A DNA stretch of 64,000 bases from Mesorhizobium huakuii (GCF_014189455.1 NZ_CP050296.1:1364001-1428000); one strand, 5' to 3'; shown: positions 1-9,684, counted from the first letter of the stretch. Notes: a model not told the origin generated them from the letters alone. A program made the numbers and translations.

Positions 1-161
1 TTGATGCCGGCGGCGGCAGCCGCATCCATAGCGCGCGCCACATTGACGACGCTGTCGCGGAACGGCGGATGCTGGATTGCCAGGTTGCCGCCATCATAGT
101 CGTTCTGGACATCGACGACGATCAGCGCGCGGCGCGGCGTAGTGTTGGCTGGGGCAGACAT
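1..161 (-). CDS. Isochorismatase-family cysteine hydrolase, N-terminal part (runs off the left edge)
   Basis: Reading leftwards from an ATG at 159-161 gives about 53 residues with the family's first strand, RALIVVDVQNDYDGG, whose Asp belongs to the Asp-Lys-Cys catalytic triad of nicotinamidase/isochorismatase-like hydrolases. The Lys and Cys lie outside the window, so the exact substrate (nicotinamide, isochorismate, a ureido compound) cannot be told. The gene is divergent from a GlxA-type regulator 126 bp away. Such hydrolases are often paired with these regulators, so the neighbour probably controls it. Confidence 0.8.
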   Translation of the reverse strand, partial: MSAPANTTPRRALIVVDVQNDYDGGNLAIQHPPFRDSVVNVARAMDAAAAAGI

Positions 162-287
162 GGTGTTTTCCTTTCAGGCTTGAATGCGATGGGCGGAAAA
201 TAGGCTGGCCGGCGACCGACCAAAAGTGGCCCGATTGACATCATTCGAAAGAATTGGGACAATCCACTTCCCTCACTGGAAACGCCC

Positions 288-1274
288 ATGACCGCCCCGA
301 TCATCGCCGTGCTCGCCTTCGACGGCATCAGCCCGTTCCATCTGTCCGTGCCTTGCCTGGTGTTCGGCGCCGACCGCACCAGGCTCGGCCTGCCGCGCTT
401 CGACTTCCGTGTCTGCGGGGTCGAGCAAGGCATGATCCAGACCGATGCCGGGCTGAGCATCCTTGTCCCGCACGGCCTGTCCGCGCTCGACGATGCCGAC
501 ATCATCATCATCCCGAGCTGGAAGGATCTCGGAGCGCCTCTGGCCAGGCCGCTCAACGAAGCGCTCGACCGCGCGCACCGGCGCGGGGCGCTGATCGTCG
601 GCCTGTGTCTCGGCACCTTTGCCATCGCCGCCGCTGGCCTGCTTTCGGGGCGGAAGGCGACCACGCACTGGGCCTATACCGACCAGCTGCACGCCCTGCA
701 CCCCGACATTTCGATCGATGCCGACGTGCTCTATGTCGATGATGGCGACATCGTCACCTCGGCCGGCGTCGCTGCCGGACTGGATTGCTGCCTGCATATC
801 GTGCGCGCCCGCTTTGGCGCGGAAGTGGCACTGCGGCTCGCCCGCCACATCGTGCTCTCACCCCACCGCCAAGGCGGACAGGCGCAGTTCATCGAACGCC
901 CCGTGGCAAAGAGCGCTGACGCCGACCGCTTCACCCAGGCCCTCGACGCGGTGCGCGCTACACTCGGCGAGACCCACAGCCTCGACAGCGTTGCCGACGC
1001 CGCCGGCCTGACACGGCGCACCTTCACCCGCCGCTTCCAGAAATCGATCGGCACCAGTTTTGGCGATTGGCTGACCAGCCAGCGCATCGCACTGGCGCAA
1101 CGCCTGCTGGAAGCCACGGAGAAATCGATGGACATCGTCGCCTTCGAAGCAGGCTTCGGCAGCGCCACCTCGCTGCGCCAGCATTTCGCCGCGAGGCTGA
1201 GAACATCGCCGGCGCAATATCGACGCCAGTTTTCCAGGCGTACGGACCAGGGCAAGCGCATGGCGCACGCCTGA
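288..1274 (+). CDS. GlxA-family transcriptional regulator (DJ-1/PfpI domain plus AraC HTH)
   Basis: The protein has 328 residues. Residues about 1-175 form a DJ-1/PfpI-like fold with the nucleophile-elbow-like stretch GLCLGTF near residue 107, which in this family usually acts as a sensor rather than an enzyme. Residues about 225-320 form an AraC-type double helix-turn-helix (DSVADAAGLTRRTFTRRF, then a second helix pair ending SPAQYRRQF). The length is typical of the family. The ATG at 288 is chosen because it begins directly at the first strand of the sensor domain. It probably regulates the divergent cysteine hydrolase at the left edge. Confidence 0.88.
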   Translation: MTAPIIAVLAFDGISPFHLSVPCLVFGADRTRLGLPRFDFRVCGVEQGMIQTDAGLSILVPHGLSALDDADIIIIPSWKDLGAPLARPLNEALDRAHRRGALIVGLCLGTFAIAAAGLLSGRKATTHWAYTDQLHALHPDISIDADVLYVDDGDIVTSAGVAAGLDCCLHIVRARFGAEVALRLARHIVLSPHRQGGQAQFIERPVAKSADADRFTQALDAVRATLGETHSLDSVADAAGLTRRTFTRRFQKSIGTSFGDWLTSQRIALAQRLLEATEKSMDIVAFEAGFGSATSLRQHFAARLRTSPAQYRRQFSRRTDQGKRMAHA

Positions 1275-1279
1275 TCGCT

Positions 1280-1837
1280 TCAGCCGCGCTTGACCGCCCG
1301 CGCCGGATTGCCGACCACCGTCATGTTCGCGGGCACATCACGCGTCACCACCGCACCGGCGCCGACGATGGCGCCCTCGCCGATGCTGACGCCGCCAAGG
1401 ATGATGGCGCTGCCGCCGATCCAGGCATGGGGACCGATCTCGACCGGCCTGGCGATCTCCAGTCCCGCTTGCCGGCCGGCAGCCTCCTTGTGGTGCTCGG
1501 CGCAGTAGATCTGCACATTGGGGCCAAGCAGCGTTCCCTTGCCGATGCGCACGCTTGCCGTGTCGAGGATGGTGCAGCTGGCGTTGAGGAACGCGCCATC
1601 GCCGAGAACGATGTTGAAGCCGTAGGCGCAGTGGAACGGCGCCTCGATGCGAGCACCCTCGCCCACGCCGCCGAGCAATGCCTTCAGGCCAGGCCCGAGA
1701 TTTTCGCGCTGCCTCGGCGGCAATGAATTGTGCTCGAAGACCGCGTCGCGCGCCGTGACGCGCAGCGCCTCCAACTCATCATCGAGGCAAGTGTACCATT
1801 CGCCGGCCGCCATCTTCGCGCGCTCGTTTCCAGCCAT
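1280..1837 (-). CDS. Hexapeptide-repeat acetyltransferase, maltose O-acetyltransferase/NodL type
   Basis: The 185-residue protein begins with the Maa N-terminal cap (KMAAGEWYTCLDDELEALR) and continues with left-handed beta-helix hexapeptide repeats. The typical H-x-W-I-G-G-x-A-I-I-L-G-G-V segment and the terminal GNPARAVKRG are present. Members acetylate sugars or Nod-factor precursors with acetyl-CoA; the acceptor here cannot be deduced. The frame extends upstream to 1912, but the ATG at 1835-1837 fits the family start, and the extra 25 residues have no family resemblance. It is convergent with the upstream regulator, with only 5 bp between the stops. Confidence 0.88.
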   Translation of the reverse strand: MAGNERAKMAAGEWYTCLDDELEALRVTARDAVFEHNSLPPRQRENLGPGLKALLGGVGEGARIEAPFHCAYGFNIVLGDGAFLNASCTILDTASVRIGKGTLLGPNVQIYCAEHHKEAAGRQAGLEIARPVEIGPHAWIGGSAIILGGVSIGEGAIVGAGAVVTRDVPANMTVVGNPARAVKRG

Positions 1838-1976
1838 GGCGGGTCTCCAATTGACGTCGTTGCAAAGCATAGTTGCGTCCAGTAGAAAAGCGCCAATCCG
1901 AGTACTGGTCAAATATCGGACCTATGGTAGCCTGCCCTCTCAAGGCGTCCTTGCCGGGTGATCGAGGGGGATCAAC

Positions 1977-2438
1977 ATGCTCTATCTTCTTGCACTTCTG
2001 ATCGGCGTCATTGCCGGTCTGCGCGCCATGACCGCGCCGGCCGCGGTCGCCTGGGGCGCGTATCTCGGCTGGCTGCCGGTTGCCGACAGCTGGGCGAGCT
2101 TCATGAGCCATTGGGCCGCCGTCGGCATCTTCACCATCCTCGCCATCGTCGAGCTGGTCACCGATCAGTTGCCGTCAACGCCAAGCCGTAAGGTGCCGCA
2201 GCAGTTCGGCGCCCGCATCATCATGGGCGCCTTCACCGGCGCGGTGATTGGCGCAACGGGTGGTTCCACCATCGTCTGCCTGATCTCCGGCGCTATCGGC
2301 GCGGTCATCGGTACGCTTGGCGGCGCCGAAGCGCGCGGCCGGCTGGCGGCGGCCTTCGGCAAGGATCCGCCCGCCGCCTTCATCGAGGACGCGGTGGCGA
2401 TCATCGGCGGCCTGCTGATCGTGGCGGCGGTGGCATGA
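1977..2438 (+). CDS. DUF4126-family small membrane protein
   Basis: The 153-residue hydrophobic protein has about four predicted membrane segments and the family signature GVIAGLRAMTAPAAVAWGAYLG near the N-terminus, followed by ELVTDQLPSTPSRKVP. Its function is unknown. Its stop overlaps the start of the flavoprotein gene by four bases (ATGA), so the two are probably translationally coupled. Confidence 0.82.
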   Translation: MLYLLALLIGVIAGLRAMTAPAAVAWGAYLGWLPVADSWASFMSHWAAVGIFTILAIVELVTDQLPSTPSRKVPQQFGARIIMGAFTGAVIGATGGSTIVCLISGAIGAVIGTLGGAEARGRLAAAFGKDPPAAFIEDAVAIIGGLLIVAAVA

Positions 2439-3811
2439 CGGCAAAAACTTTCGACGCCATCATCATTGGCGCTGGCCAGGCCGGCACACCGCTCGCCGGC
2501 AGGCTGAACGCAGCCGGCATGAGCGTGGCGCTGATCGAGCGCAAGCTGGTCGGCGGCACCTGCGTCAACACCGGTTGCATCCCGACCAAGACGATGGTGG
2601 CGAGCGCCTATGCCGCGCATCTGGCGCGGCGCGCCGCCGACTATGGCGTGACGCTCAGTGGCCCTGTCGGCGTCGACTATAAGGCGATCAAGGCGCGCAA
2701 GGACAAGGTTTCGGGCGCCTCCCGCACCGGGCTGGAAAGCTGGATCGCCGGCATGGACAAATGCACGCTCTATCGTGGCCATGCGCGCTTCGAATCCGCC
2801 AACACGGTGCGCGTCGGCGACGAGCTTCTGACCGCCGAAAAAATCTTCCTCAACACTGGCGGCCGCGCCTCTGTGCCCGACCTTCCCGGCATCCACGACA
2901 TCGACTACCTGACCAACTCCTCGATGATGGATCTCGACGTCTTGCCGCGCCATCTGATCGTCGTCGGCGGCAGCTACATCTCGCTCGAATTCGCGCAGAT
3001 GTTCCGCCGTTTCGGCAGCGAAGTCACCGTCATCGAGAAGAGCCCGCGCCTGACCGGACGCGAGGACGAGGACGTCTCGGCCACCATCCTGTCCATCCTC
3101 GAAAATGAAGGCATCGCGGTCCATGTCGGCGCTGATGACATCGGCTTCGCCAAACAGGGCGGCGATATCGCCGTGACCTTCTCAGCCGGCAAGCCGCCGG
3201 CCGTCGGTTCGCATGTGCTGCTGGCGCTGGGGCGCACCCTCAACACCGACGATCTCGGCCTCGACAGAGCCGGCGTCGCCGTCGACAAACGTGGCGCCAT
3301 TATTGTCGACGACCAGTTGCGCACCAACGTACCGGGCATCTGGGCGATGGGCGACTGCAACGGCAAGGGCGCCTTCACCCACACCTCCTACAATGACTAT
3401 GAGATCGTCGCCGCCAATCTGCTCGACAATGATCCGCGCAAAGTCAGCGACCGCATCGAGGCTTACGCGCTCTACATCGATCCACCACTCGGCCGCTGCG
3501 GCATGACCGAGGCGGTGGTGAAGAAATCCGGACGCAAGGCTCTGGTCGGCCAGCGGCCGATGACCCGCGTCGGCCGCGCCGTCGAAAAGGGCGAGACGCA
3601 AGGCTTCATGAAGATCCTCGTCGATGCCGACACGCGGCAAATCCTTGGCTGTTCCGTGCTCGGTCCCGGCGGCGACGAGGCCGTGCATTGCGTGCTCGAC
3701 CTGATGTACGCCAAGGCGCCGGTCGACACGCTGGCGCGCGCTACGCACATCCACCCCACAGTGTCGGAGCTGCTGCCCACCATTGCCCAGGAGCTGAAGC
3801 CGCTCGTCTGA
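2435..3811 (+). CDS. FAD-dependent pyridine nucleotide-disulfide oxidoreductase, mercuric-reductase-like
   Basis: The 458-residue protein starts with an FAD-binding Rossmann motif (IIIGAGQAGTPLAGRL). The redox-active disulfide GGTCVNTGCIPTK is near residue 40, a second NAD(P)-binding GGSYISLEFA lies near residue 180, and the second FAD motif is GIWAMGDCNG. The C-terminal dimerisation domain ends with the HxHPTxSE catalytic motif (THIHPTVSELLPT). There is no N-terminal heavy-metal domain or terminal Cys pair, so mercury reduction is unlikely. The general class is clear but the substrate is not. It overlaps the upstream DUF4126 gene by four bases. Confidence 0.88.
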   Translation: MTAKTFDAIIIGAGQAGTPLAGRLNAAGMSVALIERKLVGGTCVNTGCIPTKTMVASAYAAHLARRAADYGVTLSGPVGVDYKAIKARKDKVSGASRTGLESWIAGMDKCTLYRGHARFESANTVRVGDELLTAEKIFLNTGGRASVPDLPGIHDIDYLTNSSMMDLDVLPRHLIVVGGSYISLEFAQMFRRFGSEVTVIEKSPRLTGREDEDVSATILSILENEGIAVHVGADDIGFAKQGGDIAVTFSAGKPPAVGSHVLLALGRTLNTDDLGLDRAGVAVDKRGAIIVDDQLRTNVPGIWAMGDCNGKGAFTHTSYNDYEIVAANLLDNDPRKVSDRIEAYALYIDPPLGRCGMTEAVVKKSGRKALVGQRPMTRVGRAVEKGETQGFMKILVDADTRQILGCSVLGPGGDEAVHCVLDLMYAKAPVDTLARATHIHPTVSELLPTIAQELKPLV

Positions 3812-3922
3812 GGCACCTCAAGCTCCAGACTTTCTGCATTGGTGCATTGCAGCAATGTGCATTGCGCATGGCTTGGCTCGTCGTTCAATCCCCAAATTGA
3901 ACCGATTCAGTCTGGACGCCCC

Positions 3923-5098
3923 ATGCCTTTGCCGATCCTTGCGCTTGCCATTGCGTCCTTCTGCATCGGCACCACCGAATTCGTCATTATGGGCCTGCTG
4001 CCGGAGGTCGCCGCGGACCTTGGCGTGTCGATCCCTTCGGCCGGCCTGCTGGTCACCGGCTATGCGCTGGGCGTCGTCTTCGGCGCGCCGATCGTCGCCA
4101 TGGCCACTGCGCATCTGCCGCGCAAGCCGGTGCTGGTCGGGCTGACTGCGTCGTTCGTCGTCGGCAACCTGCTCTGCGCCATCGCGCCTGACTATTGGAC
4201 GCTGATGGCCGCGCGCGTCTTCACCGCCTTCGGCCATGGCGCCTTCTTCGGCATCGGCTCAGTCGTCGCCGCAAGCCTGGTGCCGCGCAACAAGCGGGCC
4301 AGCGCCATGGCGCTGATGTTTGCCGGACTGACGCTGTCCAACATTCTGGGCGTTCCCGCCGGAACCGCGCTGGGCGAAGCCTTCGGCTGGCGCGCCACCT
4401 TCATCGCCGTTGTCGGCATCGGTCTGATCTCGGTCGCGGCGATCGCCTGGCTGGTGCCGTCTGACGTCGCCGAGCCGAGCGGCGGCGGCCTGCGCGGCGA
4501 GTTGCGCGTGCTGGGTAAATTGCAGGTCTGGCTGGCGATGCTGATCGCCTCGCTGGCCTCGGCCAGCCTGTTTGCCGTGTTCACCTACATAAAACCCTAT
4601 CTGACCGACGTGTCCGGCCTGTCGACCTCTGCAGTCACTTGGGTGCTCCTGCTGTTCGGCGCCGGCATGACGATCGGCAACATCATCGGCGGCCGGCTGG
4701 CCGACTGGAAGCTGATGCCGACCGTCATCGGCACGCTGCTGTTGATGGCGGTGCTGTTCGTCGGTTTCATGCAGTTCGGCGCGATTGCCAGCGTCGCCAT
4801 CGGCATCGTTTTCCTCTGGGGACTGCTGATCTTCGTCGTCGTGCCGCCGCTGCAGATCCGTGTCGTCGAGGCAGCGTCGGAAGGGCCAAACCTTGCCGCC
4901 ACGCTGAACCAGGGCGCCTTCAATGTCGGCAATGCCAGCGGTGCCTGGATCGGCGGCGTGGCGCTTTCCGCCGGCGTTTCCTACGCCCACCTGCCGCTGG
5001 TCGGCGCGGTGCTCGCCTTGCTCGCGGTGACCGTCGCGGTGCTGTCGCAAGCCTTGGACCGGCGCTCGCCTCTCCCGCTTCAGGCGGCAGCCGAGTAG
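3923..5098 (+). CDS. MFS transporter, DHA1 drug/arabinose-efflux (AraJ-like) type
   Basis: The 391-residue protein has twelve predicted membrane segments. The first, FCIGTTEFVIMGLLPEVAADL, is the hallmark of AraJ/YdhP-like exporters. The cytoplasmic loop 2-3 reads ATAHLPRKPVLVGL, a variant of the MFS motif A. An in-frame extension reaches 3839, but the ATG at 3923 directly precedes the first membrane helix. The substrate is unknown; relatives export sugars, purine analogues or drugs. It stands alone, 111 bp after the flavoprotein. Confidence 0.87.
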   Translation: MPLPILALAIASFCIGTTEFVIMGLLPEVAADLGVSIPSAGLLVTGYALGVVFGAPIVAMATAHLPRKPVLVGLTASFVVGNLLCAIAPDYWTLMAARVFTAFGHGAFFGIGSVVAASLVPRNKRASAMALMFAGLTLSNILGVPAGTALGEAFGWRATFIAVVGIGLISVAAIAWLVPSDVAEPSGGGLRGELRVLGKLQVWLAMLIASLASASLFAVFTYIKPYLTDVSGLSTSAVTWVLLLFGAGMTIGNIIGGRLADWKLMPTVIGTLLLMAVLFVGFMQFGAIASVAIGIVFLWGLLIFVVVPPLQIRVVEAASEGPNLAATLNQGAFNVGNASGAWIGGVALSAGVSYAHLPLVGAVLALLAVTVAVLSQALDRRSPLPLQAAAE

Positions 5099-5235
5099 CT
5101 GCCTGTCGCCCAAAAGTGCGCAGCGGTTTTGGGACAACGACATGCAGCAAGGCAAGAGACTACCCTTGCGCCCATAACGCGGCGGACTGGACCAATCGAC
5201 ATCGGCACCTTCAAATGGGCATGTCTCGTGGCTCC

Positions 5236-5335
5236 AGAGCAATCCAGAAAAAGTGTGAAACGGTTTTCCGTCCGGAATTGCGTTAAAACGAAAAGCAGAG
5301 CGGTTCGTCGTTCCATGAAACGGTGAACTGCTCTG
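5236..5335. repeat. Dispersed hairpin repeat, about 50 bp unit plus adjacent hairpin
   Basis: The unit from 5236 to 5290 contains AAACGGTTTTCCGTCCGGAA and closely matches a second copy at 32120-32170. Its ends, GCAATCC and GGAATTGC, are complementary, so it can fold back. It is followed by a second hairpin with arms CAGAGCGGTTC (5296-5306) and GAACTGCTCTG (5324-5334), one mismatch. A shorter related motif, AAAAGTGCGCAGCGGTTTTG, occurs at about 5112. Units of this kind are recalled as frequent in intergenic regions of rhizobial genomes. The rest of 5099-5348 holds nothing else I recognise. Confidence 0.7.
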
Positions 5336-5348
5336 GTGGGAGGACGTC

Positions 5349-6404
5349 ATGCAGAAATCGATCGAACGCATCGCCGGTGACAGCGAGGGCGTTTCGTACG
5401 AATTCCCGGTGTTCCGCCTCACAGGCAGCGAAAAGGCGGCGCCCTCGGCCTATCTGCAGGCCGCCCTCCATGCCGGCGAACTGCCGGGCGTCGTCGCCAT
5501 CGACGCGCTGATGCCGGCGCTGAACAAGGCCGAGGCCGAAGGCCGCATCAAGGGCAACATCACCATCGTGCCCTGGGCCAATCCGATCGGCCGCGCGCAA
5601 TATCATTTCGGCGAGCACCAGGGCCGCTTTCACCTGGGCACCCGCACCAATTTCAACCGCGGTTTTCCGCTGCTCGCCGCGCCAGACGCCAAGCTCTTGC
5701 CCGATACCGCCTTTGGCGGCGCCGACCAACGGCTGAAGTCACGCCTGGTGCAACTGTCGCTCGGCCACGACATCGTGCTCGACCTGCACTGCGACGATGA
5801 GGGCCTCGCCTATCTCTACATCCACACCAGCCTGTGGCCGGCCATGGCCGATTGCGCTGCCGCCATGGGCATTGATGCGGTCGTGCTGTGGAGCGAGGAC
5901 AGCGACGGCACCTTCGAAGGCGCCTCGATCATGCCCTACCAGAACGTTCCCGCTGAGGTGGCCAAGTTCGACCGGCGTGTCGCCACCACGGTTGAATATC
6001 GCGGCATCCTCGATGTCGATGGCGCGCTGGCCGCCGCCGACGCCGAAGGCCTCTACCGGCTGCTGGTGGCGCGCGGCGTGATCGCCGACAGCACGCTCCC
6101 TGCACCCGGCCCGTTCAAGGGCGTGGTCGCCCCGCTGGAAAACATCGACATGATGCCGGCTCCCCGCGCCGGCGCTGTCCTCTACGACGTGAAGCCCGGC
6201 GACCGGGTCGCCCGCGGCGCGCGCCTCGCTACGGTCGTCCACGCGCCGGGCGAAGCCGATGGCCGTACTGAGGTATTCGCACCGCAGGACGGCATCATCC
6301 TGACCCGCCGCTCGCGCCGCATCATCCGCGCCGGCGAGGACCTGCTGAAGCTGGTCGGCGACAGGAAGAGCGCCGACGCAAGGTCGGGTACGCTGGAGGA
6401 TTGA
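5349..6404 (+). CDS. Succinylglutamate desuccinylase/aspartoacylase-family zinc deacylase
   Basis: The 351-residue protein belongs to the M14-like AstE/AspA group. The zinc-binding HxGE motif appears as LHAGELPG near residue 38, and the second metal His in DLHCDDEG near residue 145. Positions such as FNRGFP resemble the substrate-binding region. The C-terminal third has a lipoyl-like beta-barrel (GAVLYDVKPGDRVARGARLATV) as in long members of the family. The likely reaction is hydrolysis of an N-acylated amino acid or a similar amide. The start follows an SD-like GGGAGG at 5338-5343. Confidence 0.85.
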   Translation: MQKSIERIAGDSEGVSYEFPVFRLTGSEKAAPSAYLQAALHAGELPGVVAIDALMPALNKAEAEGRIKGNITIVPWANPIGRAQYHFGEHQGRFHLGTRTNFNRGFPLLAAPDAKLLPDTAFGGADQRLKSRLVQLSLGHDIVLDLHCDDEGLAYLYIHTSLWPAMADCAAAMGIDAVVLWSEDSDGTFEGASIMPYQNVPAEVAKFDRRVATTVEYRGILDVDGALAAADAEGLYRLLVARGVIADSTLPAPGPFKGVVAPLENIDMMPAPRAGAVLYDVKPGDRVARGARLATVVHAPGEADGRTEVFAPQDGIILTRRSRRIIRAGEDLLKLVGDRKSADARSGTLED

Positions 6405-6405
6405 C

Positions 6406-7176
6406 CTAGCCTGAGATCGCCTGCCGCGCCTTGGCCTCCAGCCATTCGGCCATCTGCCGGTATGGCACCGGGCCGTGGCTGATGCGGGCGACGCCGAGTT
6501 CGGCCAGCCGCTGGCGCGGCGGCACATGCGCCAGCGCGATGATGTTGACTGGCAGGTTCGTCGACTTGCAGAGCGTCTCGATCAGGCCCTCGTCACCAAG
6601 ACCCGGCGCAAAGAAGCCGCTCGCTCCGGCTTCCTCGAAGGCCTGCGCGCGCTCGATGGCTTGATCGAGCAGCACGTCATCATGCGCATCCGGTTTCGCC
6701 TTGAGAAAAATGTCGGTGCGGGCGTTGAGGTAGGCCGGTATGCCGGACGCCTTGACGGCGGCGGCAGCGGCTTCGATGCGTTTCACCTGAACAGTGATGT
6801 CGTGCAGGCCTGCGCCGCCGACGATCTGGTCTTCGAAATTGAAACCGATGGCACCGGCGCGCAATGCCAACGTCACTGTGCGAGCAACGAATTCCGGATC
6901 GACGCCGTAGCCACCCTCGAGGTCCATGGTCACCGGCAGGTCGACCGCCGCGACGATACGCTTGATGTTGTCGAGCGCTAGTTCCAGCGGAATTTTCTCG
7001 CCATCGGCATAGCCGAACGCGGCCGCGACCGGCCAGCTTCCGGTGGCGATGGCCTTGGCGCCGGCCTTCTCGACGATCTTGGCCGAACCCGGATCCCAGG
7101 CATTGTAGAGAACGATCGGGTTGCCCTTGACGTGAAGGGAGTGGAACGTCCGCGCGCGCTCGGCCTGGTCGGTCAT
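6406..7176 (-). CDS. Isocitrate lyase/PEP mutase-family protein
   Basis: The 256-residue TIM-barrel protein shows the core motifs NAWDPGSAKIVEKAGAKAIATGS and MDLEGGYG (Mg-binding acidic residues), then GFNFEDQI and ARTDIF, as in 2-methylisocitrate lyase and PEP mutase homologues. The isocitrate-lyase KKCGH signature is absent, so it belongs to the broad unassigned branch; a C-C or C-P lyase activity is possible. It ends 1 bp from the convergent deacylase gene stop and lies divergent from the trp leader. Confidence 0.85.
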   Translation of the reverse strand: MTDQAERARTFHSLHVKGNPIVLYNAWDPGSAKIVEKAGAKAIATGSWPVAAAFGYADGEKIPLELALDNIKRIVAAVDLPVTMDLEGGYGVDPEFVARTVTLALRAGAIGFNFEDQIVGGAGLHDITVQVKRIEAAAAAVKASGIPAYLNARTDIFLKAKPDAHDDVLLDQAIERAQAFEEAGASGFFAPGLGDEGLIETLCKSTNLPVNIIALAHVPPRQRLAELGVARISHGPVPYRQMAEWLEAKARQAISG

Positions 7177-7324
7177 GGGTGTTTCCCGTCTTGGTATCGT
7201 TGGAAGTCAGCTTAGCCGGGACCACCGGCTGTGGCGATGTGCCATGAGCCGGGGAAGCGGCGGCCACCGGACAGACTTTTCAAACCTGTTGCGCATCTGG
7301 TTTTTCGCCGCTATGGATTTCGCC

Positions 7325-7369
7325 ATGAATATGCGTTCGACCAAGACCATTTGGTGGTGGGCCTGCTGA
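7325..7369 (+). CDS. trpL: trp operon leader peptide (MNMRSTKTIWWWAC)
   Basis: A 14-codon reading frame contains three consecutive Trp codons (TGG TGG TGG at 7352-7360) shortly before its stop and precedes trpE(G) by 125 bp. An in-frame ATG at 7313 would give 18 residues. A G/C-rich hairpin followed by a T-run lies between it and trpE(G). This is the arrangement known for trpE(G) of Rhizobium/Sinorhizobium, where stalling at Trp codons prevents terminator formation. No strong ribosome-binding site is visible. Confidence 0.85.
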   Translation: MNMRSTKTIWWWAC

Positions 7370-7408
7370 CAGCGGCCTGTTCGAACGCGCGTGCGTGAAA
7401 AGAGAGGG

Positions 7409-7448
7409 TGGCCGCAACGGAAAGTCCGGGCGGCCATTTGTTTTTTCC
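7409..7448 (+). terminator. trp attenuator terminator
   Basis: The arms TGGCCG (7409-7414) and CGGCCA (7431-7436) are followed by TTTGTTTTTT (7437-7446), a classical intrinsic terminator. It lies between the Trp-rich leader peptide and trpE(G), so it should act as the attenuator that responds to charged tRNA-Trp. Confidence 0.8.
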
Positions 7449-7494
7449 AAGCCAGTCCGGGTCCGTTGCCCCAACAAGCCAAATGGAGACGGCA

Positions 7495-9684
7495 ATGACG
7501 ATGAAGGTTCTGGAAAACGGCGCTGAAAGCTTCGTGACCGCGGGTGGCATCACCATCACCCGTGAGCGCCACGACCGGCCCTATGCGGGTGCGATCGACA
7601 CCTATGTCGATGGCTTGAACGCGCGCCGGGGTGCGGTGTTTTCCTCCAATTACGAATATCCCGGCCGCTACACGCGCTGGGACACCGCCATCATCGACCC
7701 GCCGCTGGTCATCTCCGCGCGGGGCCGCGCCATGCGCATCGAGGCGCTGAACGGCCGTGGCGAGGCCCTGTTGCCGGTCATCGGCAAGACGCTGGGCGGC
7801 CTCGCAGATGTCACAATCGCCGAGGCATCGAAGAAGCTGATCCGGCTCGACGTCGCCAAACCCGGCCGTGTCTTCACCGAGGAGGAACGCAGCCGCGTGC
7901 CTTCGGTCTTCACCGTGCTGCGCGCCATCACGGCCCTGTTCAAGACCGAGGAAGATGCCAATCTCGGCCTCTATGGCGCTTTCGGCTACGACCTCGCCTT
8001 TCAGTTCGATCCGGTCGACTACAAGCTAGAGCGCAAGCCGAGCCAGCGCGACCTCGTCCTGTTCCTGCCCGACGAGATCCTGGTCGTCGACCATTATTCA
8101 GCCAAGGCCTGGACCGACCGCTACGACTATTCAGGCGAGGGTTTCTCGACCGAAGGCCTGTCGCGCGACGCAATCGCCGAACCGTTCAGAACCGCCGACC
8201 GCATCCCGCCGCGCGGTGACCATGAGCCGGGCGAATATGCCAACCTTGTGCGCAAGGCGATGGATAGTTTCAAGCGCGGTGACCTGTTCGAGGTCGTACC
8301 CGGCCAGATGTTCTACGAGCGCTGCGAAACGCAGCCATCCGAGATTTCCCGCAAGCTGAAATCGATCAACCCCTCGCCCTACTCGTTCTTCATCAATCTG
8401 GGCGAAAACGAATATCTGATCGGTGCCTCGCCGGAGATGTTCGTGCGCGTCAATGGCCGCCGCGTCGAGACCTGCCCGATCTCCGGCACCATCAAGCGCG
8501 GCGACGACGCTATTTCGGATAGCGAGCAGATCCTGAAGCTGCTCAACTCCAAGAAGGACGAATCCGAGCTCACAATGTGCTCGGACGTCGACCGCAACGA
8601 CAAGTCGCGCGTCTGCGAGCCGGGCTCGGTGCGCGTTATCGGCCGTCGCCAGATCGAGATGTATTCGCGCCTGATCCACACCGTCGACCACATCGAAGGC
8701 CGGCTGCGCGAAGGCATGGACGCCTTCGACGCCTTCCTGTCGCATGCCTGGGCGGTCACCGTCACCGGCGCGCCAAAACTGTGGGCCATGCGCTTCATCG
8801 AGCAGAACGAGAAGAGCCCGCGCGCCTGGTATGGCGGGGCGATCGGCATGGTCAATTTCAACGGCGACATGAACACCGGCCTCACCTTGCGCACCATCCG
8901 CATCAAGGACGGCATTGCCGAGGTGCGCGCCGGCGCCACGCTGCTGTTCGACAGCATCCCCGAGGAAGAAGAAGCCGAAACCGAATTGAAGGCATCCGCC
9001 ATGCTCTCCGCCATCCGCGACGCCAAGATGGGCAATTCCGCCAGCACCGAGCGCACCACCGCGCGTGTCGGCGACGGCGTCAACATCCTGCTCGTCGACC
9101 ACGAGGACTCCTTCGTCCACACGCTGGCCAACTATTTCCGCCAGACCGGCGCCAATGTCTCGACCGTGCGCACGCCGGTGCCGGAGGAGGTCTTCGAGCG
9201 GCTGAAGCCCGACCTCGTCGTGCTGTCGCCCGGTCCCGGCACACCAAAGGATTTCGATTGCGCCGCGACCATCAAAAAGGCCCGCGCCCGCGACCTGCCG
9301 ATCTTCGGCGTCTGCCTTGGCCTGCAGGCGCTGGCCGAGGCCTATGGCGGGGAACTCAGGCAGTTGCATATTCCCATGCACGGCAAGCCCTCGCGCATCC
9401 GCGTCTCGAAGCCCGGCATCATCTTCTCCGGCCTGCCGAAGGAAGTCACTGTCGGCCGCTACCACTCAATCTTTGCCGATCCGGTGCGCCTGCCCGACGA
9501 TTTCATCGTCACGGCCGAGACGGAGGACGGCGTCATCATGGCCTTCGAGCACCGCAAGGAGCCGATCGCCGCGGTGCAGTTCCATCCGGAATCGATCATG
9601 ACGCTCGGCCACAATGCCGGCATGCGCATCATCGAAAACATCGTCGCCCACTTGCCGCGCAAGGCCAAGGAAAAGGCAGCCTGA
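7495..9684 (+). CDS. trpE(G): Anthranilate synthase, fused TrpE-TrpG
   Basis: The enzyme converts chorismate and glutamine to anthranilate, the first committed step of tryptophan synthesis. The 729-residue protein has the chorismate-utilising TrpE domain (about 1-510, with [10 protein letters not shown] and YGGAIG) fused to a class-I glutamine amidotransferase (about 525-725). The amidotransferase has the nucleophile Cys in [12 protein letters not shown] and the His-Glu pair in FHPESIMT. The fusion and length match rhizobial TrpE(G). The start is placed at 7495 because GGAG lies 6 bases upstream. Transcription is controlled by the leader peptide and attenuator just upstream. Confidence 0.96.
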   Translation: MTMKVLENGAESFVTAGGITITRERHDRPYAGAIDTYVDGLNARRGAVFSSNYEYPGRYTRWDTAIIDPPLVISARGRAMRIEALNGRGEALLPVIGKTLGGLADVTIAEASKKLIRLDVAKPGRVFTEEERSRVPSVFTVLRAITALFKTEEDANLGLYGAFGYDLAFQFDPVDYKLERKPSQRDLVLFLPDEILVVDHYSAKAWTDRYDYSGEGFSTEGLSRDAIAEPFRTADRIPPRGDHEPGEYANLVRKAMDSFKRGDLFEVVPGQMFYERCETQPSEISRKLKSINPSPYSFFINLGENEYLIGASPEMFVRVNGRRVETCPISGTIKRGDDAISDSEQILKLLNSKKDESELTMCSDVDRNDKSRVCEPGSVRVIGRRQIEMYSRLIHTVDHIEGRLREGMDAFDAFLSHAWAVTVTGAPKLWAMRFIEQNEKSPRAWYGGAIGMVNFNGDMNTGLTLRTIRIKDGIAEVRAGATLLFDSIPEEEEAETELKASAMLSAIRDAKMGNSASTERTTARVGDGVNILLVDHEDSFVHTLANYFRQTGANVSTVRTPVPEEVFERLKPDLVVLSPGPGTPKDFDCAATIKKARARDLPIFGVCLGLQALAEAYGGELRQLHIPMHGKPSRIRVSKPGIIFSGLPKEVTVGRYHSIFADPVRLPDDFIVTAETEDGVIMAFEHRKEPIAAVQFHPESIMTLGHNAGMRIIENIVAHLPRKAKEKAA

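Noticed and set aside
2435..3811. Mercuric reductase (MerA)
   Set aside because: There is no heavy-metal-binding N-terminal domain or C-terminal Cys pair, and no mer genes nearby.
4259..5422. A 387-residue minus-strand frame across the MFS gene and following repeat
   Set aside because: It is an antisense shadow without any recognisable domain.
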